Shown: in pieces, positions 57,525 to 64,000 of the stretch
Numbering within the stretch: the first letter of the stretch is position 1
Layout of the letters: each line of letters starts with the position of its first letter
Assembly: GCA_009602735.1 (NCBI GenBank)
Contig: WELA01005162.1
Coordinates: 80,432-144,431 of the forward strand
DNA from: Mesotaenium endlicherianum
Lineage: Eukaryota; Streptophyta; Zygnematophyceae; Zygnematales; Mesotaeniaceae
Length of the DNA: 64,000 nt
Reading direction: 5' to 3'
Made by a program: the position numbers and the translations under genes
Notes under the pieces: model-generated
Seen by the model: only the letters and a program-made list of their open reading frames with translations
Told to the model about the DNA's origin: nothing
The model's database searches: none

Positions 57525-57982
57525 CTTGTACGAATTATCACAGGAGCCCCTTACATGAAGCCGTGGCTCTGCATGGCTCTGCATGCGCATTTTTGCTCGG
57601 GAGGGTATCGAAGGACAAGGTTGAAGGTTTGCCACAATCCACGGTGGTCCACGTCGGCCACGTATCTTGTTTCCCGGTTACAGGAGGTCGGGCTTGACGA
57701 TTGGACGTGATTGGACGTCGCATGTGATGTTGAAGGTGACAAGAGGCGTTGAAGCACGTCCGACCTCTGTGTAACAACCAACCAAGCGCGAGCGAAATAT
57801 GGACTCGGTGTACCTCCAGACTTCGATTGACCGGATTATCGGGTTGGGCACACGCCCTACATCGCGGAAGAGAATGACAACAAAATATCGTAATTGGCAT
57901 AGGCATAACCGCCAAATGATGCAATATTTTGGCGCGTCACAGTCGGTCGTTGGCCAATTTCATTTGTAGTTTTACTACACTT
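57525..57982 (-). repeat. right terminal inverted repeat
   Basis: Complement matches 46168-46605. The outermost conserved text is GTAGTTTTACTACACTT, itself partly palindromic. Confidence 0.7.
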
Positions 57983-58425
57983 AATTTGCAATTACATCAC
58001 CTCCCAGGGGCCACTCGTGTTTGCGCCTACAGGTCACTGCACCTAACACGTAAACAAATTAGGTTTTGAAAGTTGAACACTGCCTCTGAAGTTCGCCATC
58101 TCAAAAATCTCCCTCCATTTTTTTGGCCAAAATGTAGGGCGTGTTAGGGACGATTGGCAACTTATGAACCCGGGTGGAGGACAATGGATCGTGGGGGTAG
58201 TATATAAGGAGAACGCAACCTCCTTGGGAAGCAAAGAAACGGGCTCGAATAAAGGTAGTTAGATCACTAATCGAGATATACGGCCACAAATACCAGCGGC
58301 CAGTGAAAGAGGAAGGTAGTTTGAAGAAGAGGAGAAAGACTCACCCGTAGATAAGCATTAAGGATCAGCATATGTTGGTTTAGGCTATCAACTTAGGCGC
58401 GAGTGTTCACTTTCTTCACAAAGAC
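57983..58425. other. flank right of the 11.8-kb element
   Basis: No gene before about 58380. It may hold the 5' end or promoter of the plus-strand gene that follows. Confidence 0.3.
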
Positions 58426-59895
58426 TTGAAGGCCGACGCTGTTTGCACCTCAGTGGGGCCATCGACGAGGCCCGAATTGGTCATTACCACTAGCAGTTTT
58501 CTTGAGGAGGATGAGGGAACACCGGAGGGAACACCAGAGTCGACATCGCCGATGCCTGAGCAGAGCAAGAATGACATCGTGCTGGGCGTCTTAAGAAATC
58601 TAGTTGCAGATGACGAGGTTGCTACAGACGATGAAAAAATTCCAATGTTGGGTCGACTCAAGGTCATTAATGCAAAAACTGATAGGAATTACAAGATAAT
58701 GATACACATGTGCACCGCTATATTTAATATTGCAGAGGATATCAACCACGGAAGTGGGGCCCCGAAGAGGCCTCCCAGGACACCTCTTGGGCCTAAGAAA
58801 AACAATTTGGTAATTCTGCAATGTTTTGATTTTGCTCTGTTAGGTCAGACTTGAGTCTCCACAGTGGTGGTCACGAATTCCTCATTTTCTTTTGATTTGT
58901 GCAGGCGGACAGCTGTGCGAAAGCATTCAAACTGAAGCGGACCAGCACATGTGCATGGGTGGACATTGAGCTCAACAAAAACGCTATAGATCTTCAAGCA
59001 ATGGTTGTCATTCAAAGGATGATGGTACTAAGAGACGAGAGAACAACCAAGGTAGTGGACGATTGGACGGCGGGAAAGAAGCGTCTCATTCTAGACCTTG
59101 CTATGTGGTTCAAGCAGCAACCGGTAGGAGCGCAGCTACAAAAGGAGATCCCGGACGTGAGTGTCATCCTCTCAAACTAATGAGGAACCCATCCTTCCAA
59201 GCAATTCATTTCTGTGAATGCACCTAAGCCTATTACTATCTCATCCTTCTCACCGCAGCTTGTTTGTTTCGAGCTTGCAATTGTTGACTACTAAGTGGAG
59301 GAACAACAGGGCGCTGATTGCCCCAAAGATCAATGCGCTCTTGAAGCTTCCAGAGCACGCGCTCGGCGAAGCTCAAACAGAGTTATCCGATGCAAAGAGG
59401 GAAGAGATGGCCAGGCACTTCATCACTCATACGACACCCTGGAAGACCTTGATAAAAAACGGTGCAAAGGTCGACGACATGCAAGAACACTGACGTCCAT
59501 GGAATTGCTGATTATGGCCTTCATGAAGCTTGTAAGTACCATCTACTCTCGGGCCTGGCATGGTAATTTGGGTCCAATTTGGAAGGTGTGCTTGCTGACA
59601 GCTTCATTAACACTCCTGCATTTTTCTTTTGTGCGGGTGTACACTCTACTACACAGCAAGCGGGGGCGGAGGGAGAAGTTGGGGAACCTTTGCAGATATC
59701 TAACAAGCCTTTTTCAGGTGAGAAATAAAAACCCACTCTCTTGGCCAAATGGACTTTGTACCTCGAGTTGGGCCATGCTGCTGATGAGAGTGTTTGCTTG
59801 TGTGAATTGCAGGCAAAGGTAACAAGCGCAGGGGTGCCACACTGACCACTTTGGGAGTGAAGCTCAAGAAGGAGCTTGGGAAGAAAAAGAAATAG
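58426..59895 (+). CDS. unrecognised multi-exon gene, lysine-rich C-terminus
   Basis: Exon 1 (to about 58808, donor TTG|GTAATT) encodes an acidic Ser/Thr/Pro-rich part (SFLEEDEGTPEGTPESTSPM) and LGRLKVINAKTDRNYKIMIH. Exon 2 (after acceptor TTTGTGCAG at 58904, to donor GAC|GTGAGT at 59157) encodes ADSCAKAFKLKRTSTCAWVD and LDLAMWFKQQPVGAQLQKEI. Exon 3, likely from about 59296, encodes KWRNNRALIAPKINALLKLP and ELSDAKREEMARHFITHTTP. A last exon after about 59816 ends KGNKRRGATLTTLGVKLKKE and LGKKKK, a nuclear-localisation-like tail. The splice sites look sound and no stop interrupts exons 1 and 2, so the gene may be intact. No family is known to me. It is a possible nuclear protein. Confidence 0.5.
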
Positions 59896-60388
59896 AACAG
59901 GATGCGAGCAAACAACTTTTTGACGCCCAACAGTGACAAAACAAGCTGTGTTGGCCTTGTAAATTAATATTATGATGAGTGGTAGGTAAATAGTAGGATA
60001 CAGATAGGTACTACGCAAGGAGCTTGAAATGGTGGACAGCAGGTAGCTAGGTAGGCTCAATTTAGAGGTATTGCTTTATTTATCACCCAGTGTGTTGTAA
60101 GCATACTTCCATTTAATGAAGAGAAATGGATACTCAATATATCTTATGCAATCAAAATGCTCCCGAGGCATTTTGAATGACAGGTTGCTGATATGGCACG
60201 GGGTTCATATATGTGTATGAACCAAATTATGAAACTATTTCTCGGCTCTTGAAATACAAATTGCTGCATCCCTGCAGTATGACACTATTCTGCATCACAA
60301 GGTACATAAATATGCAAGGACTTCCAGAAATAAATGTACTTTGCACAAGCCAAAATATTTTCATTCATGATGGTCCAAATAAACTCTC
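59896..60388. other. gene-free stretch
   Basis: AT-rich 3' flank of the preceding gene. No supported feature. Confidence 0.35.
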
Positions 60389-60520
60389 ACTTCGTTGTGG
60401 CTGAAGGAAATACTTCTCAACAAGTGAAATGGAACTCTGCAGCTGGTAAGTGAATGAAGTTCCACTTCGTTGTGGCTGAATGAAATACAAATCAACTAGT
60501 TGAATTGAATTCTCCAGCTG
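60389..60520. repeat. imperfect direct duplication, 74-bp offset
   Basis: CACTTCGTTGTGGCTGAA and about 40 further similar bases occur at 60389-60447 and again at 60463-60520, both ending in CAGCTG. Confidence 0.75.
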
Positions 60521-61007
60521 CACAGTCACTGAAAAGCTGCCGCATTGGCGCCAAATGCAATTATTCCTCCAGGTTCCAAAAGCAAGCCCATCTAGTTGGT
60601 CTTGCAATGTAGTCATTGTGGGTAAAGCAGTGATATTGCGCAGAGAGGTTTGAAACCGACATGTGACCAGCTATCGGCAAACTATTTCCGCAATCTGTGC
60701 ACGGTGGAAACAAATTCAAAGCATGTCAAATGTGTAAGGATCGCTGAAGACAAGGACACAACACCGCGAGCAAACCCGGATGTGGACACAACGGGCAAGG
60801 CCGAATGGGGTTGTGCTCATGTGCACGCGGATAGAACATGTGAGGCAATAACACATAAAGTACCAACGGGGACGAGGTGATGCTGACATGATCGACGAGC
60901 TGTCAGAATACGCCAGAACTGATGGTCCCCAACGGCACTCCATTTGGGGCCCGCCGGATCGATTCAACTCGTGGAGCTTGACTAAGGTACACCAGCAACG
61001 ACGGACA
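60521..61007. other. gene-free stretch
   Basis: Short frames on both strands without motifs. Nothing else seen. Confidence 0.35.
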
Positions 61008-61872
61008 TGAAAGTGTAACCGGCTGTTGTCAGATACAAATCCTCCAGAATTTGGCTAAAATGGACGAAATTAATAGAATAGTAAAATTTGGATTTCTATT
61101 CGCTCAAATTTGCCGTCGACGCCCGGCGTGTAAGGTCATAGGTTTATAAAGTGCATTTTTGAGTATCATGAAAGTATGTTTTGATTGTATAGTAGTGTAG
61201 AGTACATTTTTGTGGTCATTTTGATATAAAGATCATCGAATTTGGTCAAGTATTGAGAGAGTTATGGATTTCCGAAGTTTAATTAGTTTTGAGGTCGGTT
61301 GACGACTGTCCTTAATTCGCGGTGAGCGCGACCGTCGGATTGACCGACAGCGTCGAGCGATCTGGCCCGTTAGAATGAACTCGAACCTTCACGTAAGTTC
61401 GGCTGACGCGGAGTGCCGACTAGGTCGATTTACCTAGAAGTTTCGGTTTAGCCTAGCGCGTCTAAGATAGAATATTCTAGTAATGTCGATGCATGTATGT
61501 GGACGTCAATTCGGCCCGACACGTCAGATTAGACTGATCTGGCTTACTCACGAATATTCTGGAAGGGACGATTTGACGAACACTTAGGAAAATCCGTAGC
61601 TTCCTCCTAGGGAGGAGCACTTAGGCAGAAAATTATAAATAGGCATAACTTCTTTGTTTCTTATCAGTTTTCACTTCTGTAAATTTCTACGGGTTTGTAA
61701 TGACAAGGCCTTTCATCCTACATCATTTGTGAGCAGTTTCCTGCTACTCAAAATGTTGAGTAATTTTCCTAAGCTTTGTTAGTGATATGCCGCTGCACTC
61801 TCTAGTATGATGGCAACTAGTTCCTTTCCTCGTGAGTCACTACGCTTCCACTAGGGCACTCTGCCCCTTTCA
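61008..61872 (+). repeat. 5' LTR of element F
   Basis: About 865 bp bounded by TGAAAG/CTTTCA. The partner LTR is outside the window, so the left limit is uncertain by a few bases. Confidence 0.7.
61629..61640 (+). promoter_or_regulatory. TATA box in the LTR of element F
   Basis: ATTATAAATAGG, a good TATA match, about 235 bp before the LTR end and well placed for a transcript starting in the LTR. Confidence 0.6.
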
Positions 61873-64000
61873 TCTGGTATCGGAGCAGGGCTAGTTTGCA
61901 TATTATATTATGGAGTCGCAGCCGGCAGCTGGAGGAGGCGAACATGTCGAGCATGTTGAGCGCGCGGGGCAGCAGGCAGCACCAACAATGACCAGAGAGC
62001 AACAAGAGATGCAGGCGATGCTAAGGCAAATGGCAAATGCAATTGGAGGAGAAGTCTACACCCAGTTTCAACAAAATATGCGCGCGGAGGTGGAGAGAAT
62101 GGTGCGAGTTGTTATGGGGAACGCCGCTTCGACGAGTTCGGCACCTGCACCTGTTGTACCACCGATTCATGTTAACCCAGTGGTGCAACCAGTTATTCCA
62201 CCCGCATCAGGAGTGCGTGCGCCTAAGCCTGAAGTTTATACTGGAGAGCGTGGATCGCCGCCTGTTCATCAATGGATTTTTGGAGTGAAGAAGTTTATGG
62301 AGTATTCTGCGCTCACGCCCGACAGGCAAGTCGCCTTTGTCATAACTTTGCTGCAGAAGAGTGCTGGAGCTTGGTATGAACGAGAAGAGCAGCTGTCTGG
62401 AGTTCCTGCTACTGTTGATCAGCTATTTGAAGGCTTGAAGAGGCAATTTCAACCTATTGCACCCGAGGCTACCGCTCGAGATCTATTGGTGCGCCTTCGT
62501 CAACGAGGAAGCGTTCAAGAGTATGTATCGCGCTTCAACGAGCTGGTGCTTCAATGTCCATCCATGCACGAGTCGGAGATGATGGACAAGTTCAAGAGGG
62601 GACTCAAGCCAACTGTGGCCAAGGAAGTGGCGCTCAAGGACCCTACCAGTCTTGGAGAAATGATGGCATTGGCAACAAGGGTCGACGCTGTGGAGTATAG
62701 TCAGAGGCAGTGGGGCAGCCACAACTTTGGAGGATATCGACACTTTGGATCTCAAGCGCCAAGCACGAGTGTTCAAGGTCCAGTACCCATGGAGTTGGGA
62801 CTTGTGCAGTACCAGCGCAGGCAGCAGAATTTCAAGCCGAGAGGACCGTGCTATAGTTGCGGCAAGCTTGGACATCTGGCTCGAGACTGTCATGTGAAGG
62901 CGAAGCAACCTCAACAGCAGGAAAAAGGAGGACGCCAGTAAGTCGTTCTGGGGTGTCTACTGGCGTGAAGACGAGAACTCACAAGGAGGTTATCCCCAGG
63001 AGCCTGCCGAGAAGCAAAGGACGAGACGTTGACAAGCCTATCATCGTGGAAGGAGTGGTCGACGGCAACAATGCGAAGTGTATGGTCGACAGTGGCGCAA
63101 GTGCAAACTTTGTGCACAAGAAGCTGGTGAAAGAGTGGCGAGTCCCTGTGCAGAAGCATTATGAGCCTAAGGAGGCAATTTTGGCAAATGGGCAGAGACT
63201 CAAGTGTGGTGCACCTACGGAAGCTATTCACGTGGAAGTAGCGGGGCACCGGAGTAAGGAAGTTATGGAGCAGGCAGAGTTGGGTCACCATGAGGTGATA
63301 TTGGGCCGACCATGGCTGAGGAAAGCCAACCCTCAAGTGCACTGGAGCACAGGACAAGTGAAAGTCCAAGGGCGTGATGGTCGAATGGAGACAGCGAAAC
63401 AGGTGGAGGTAGATACGACCACAAGTAACTGTCTTCTGTCGAGCCTGCAAGTTAAGAAGCTATGCAGGGCGAATCAGGTGAAGGAGATGTACCTTGTTTC
63501 GGTGGCCCTGGCCAGGTCATCAGATGGAGCAAGCGTGAATCCTAACAGCCTGGGCGAATGTACATCGCCGGAGGAGCAAGTAGTGGTGTCTGATCCCCTT
63601 GCTCAGAAGGAGCAGAGCCCAACTGCTCAAGAGAAGAAGCCTGCTGAGATGCCTGCCCAAATTAAGGCGCTGTTGGAGGAGTTCAAGTGCGTATTTCCTG
63701 AGGAGCTACCTGCAGGATTACCTCCACAGAGAGCTATGGAGCACAAGATTGAGTTGGAACCAGGGAGCAAGCCACCAGTGAGACCCGCCTATCGACAATC
63801 GTTTGCGGAGTTGGATGAGTTGAAGAAGCAGCTGACAGAGTTATTGGAGAAGGGATTCATCCGACCCAGCGAGTCTCCATTTGCAGCGCCAGTCTTATTT
63901 GTGAAGAAGAAGGATGGGACTATGAGGATGTGTGTCGACTACCGGGCACTCAACAAGGTCACCATCAAGAACAGGTACCCACTTCCACGAGTGGACGAGT

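Larger units (their letters stand above)
46168..57982 (+). mobile_element. 11.8-kb tnp2-type DNA transposon with two nested pairs of inverted repeats
   Basis: Outer inverted repeats (46168-46605 and 57525-57982) share long blocks, for example TTTGGCGGTTAT, TTGTTGTCATT and TTTCGCTCGCGCTTGGTTGG-type text, in opposite orientation. Internal inverted repeats lie at 47819-48350 and 54961-55471. Inside are four gene regions: 46806-47824 (+), about 48620-50042 (-), 51021-54815 (+, transposase) and about 55930-56934 (-). The transposase is of the tnp2 type, which places the element in the CACTA superfamily in the broad sense. The ends read AAGTG..CACTT rather than CACTA..TAGTG, and I could not find a target duplication, so the outer limits are approximate. 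The repeats are diverged and the transposase is broken, so this copy is probably dead. Confidence 0.65.
61008..64000 (+). mobile_element. Ty3/gypsy element F, 5' portion, running off the window
   Basis: The 5' LTR is about 61008-61872 (starts TGAAAGTG or, alternatively, TGTAACC at 61014; ends CCCTTTCA). It is followed by the primer site TGGTATCGGAGCAGG at 61875, which fits initiator tRNA-Met. Gag (61910-62941) is a full frame of 343 residues with a capsid domain (AWYEREEQLSGV, FNELVLQCPSM) and a CCHC knuckle ([14 protein letters not shown]). Pol lies in a different frame just after gag and is open to the window edge: protease with DSGASANF (about 63090), then the start of reverse transcriptase ([20 protein letters not shown]). 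The gag-pol frame change is one the family is known to bridge by frameshifting. No break is seen in the visible part; the rest is outside the window. Confidence 0.9.

Noticed and set aside
46168-57982. Classical CACTA ends
   Set aside because: The outermost conserved bases read AAGTG..CACTT. No CACTA/TAGTG termini with a matching 3-bp target duplication were found at these positions.
1-64000. CRISPR arrays, bacterial operons, rRNA genes
   Set aside because: No repeat-spacer pattern and no bacterial gene layout or rRNA words were seen. Introns and retrotransposons show a eukaryotic nuclear source.

Overview
The window is eukaryotic nuclear DNA, almost certainly from the green-plant lineage. 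It holds several Ty3/gypsy chromoviruses primed by initiator tRNA-Met, a tnp2-type (CACTA-superfamily) DNA transposon, split genes with GT-AG introns, and a long satellite array. A charophyte alga such as Chara, or an early-diverging land plant, is my guess from the repeat load and moderate GC; nothing in the sequence proves the species.

Layout. Positions 1-2.8 kb hold no gene I recognise, only short inverted motifs. From 2.86 to 9.26 kb runs a degenerate satellite of about 190-196 bp per monomer that switches orientation near 8.1-8.3 kb. Chromovirus A (9257-16172, minus strand, target duplication GAGGG) sits inside the array, which resumes at 16173-16640. From 16.7 to 21.6 kb is gene-poor sequence with a possible orphan exon and two copies of a further LTR family. 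From 21.6 to 30.8 kb lies a decayed leucine-rich-repeat gene split by chromovirus B (22845-29460, target duplication ACGCC).

From 31.3 to 36.1 kb is a gene island: a minus-strand C5 cytosine DNA methyltransferase with a Cys-rich N-terminal part, divergent from a plus-strand coiled-coil remnant and a HIRAN-domain gene with clear introns. Then come fragment C (LTR plus gag, 36.2-38.16 kb) and, abutting it, chromovirus D (38158-44429, minus strand, 5' LTR cut short). Beyond D lie pieces of a minus-strand RING-finger gene (44.4-45.5 kb).

The most unusual object is an 11.8-kb element at about 46168-57982. It has diverged terminal inverted repeats of about 440 bp and a second, internal pair of inverted repeats of about 520 bp (47819-48350 and 54961-55471). 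Its four gene regions form two convergent pairs, and each pair meets at one internal repeat arm: a coiled-coil/acidic gene (+) against a basic-tailed coiled-coil gene (-), and a tnp2-like transposase (+) against an unknown gene with an Ala/Pro-rich tail (-). The transposase copy looks decayed.

From 58.4 to 59.9 kb is an unrecognised multi-exon plus-strand gene with a lysine-rich end. The window closes with the 5' part of chromovirus F (61008 to beyond 64000, plus strand), whose visible part looks whole. Most of the window is thus repeats and mobile DNA; the methyltransferase, HIRAN, RING and LRR genes are the likely host or cargo genes.
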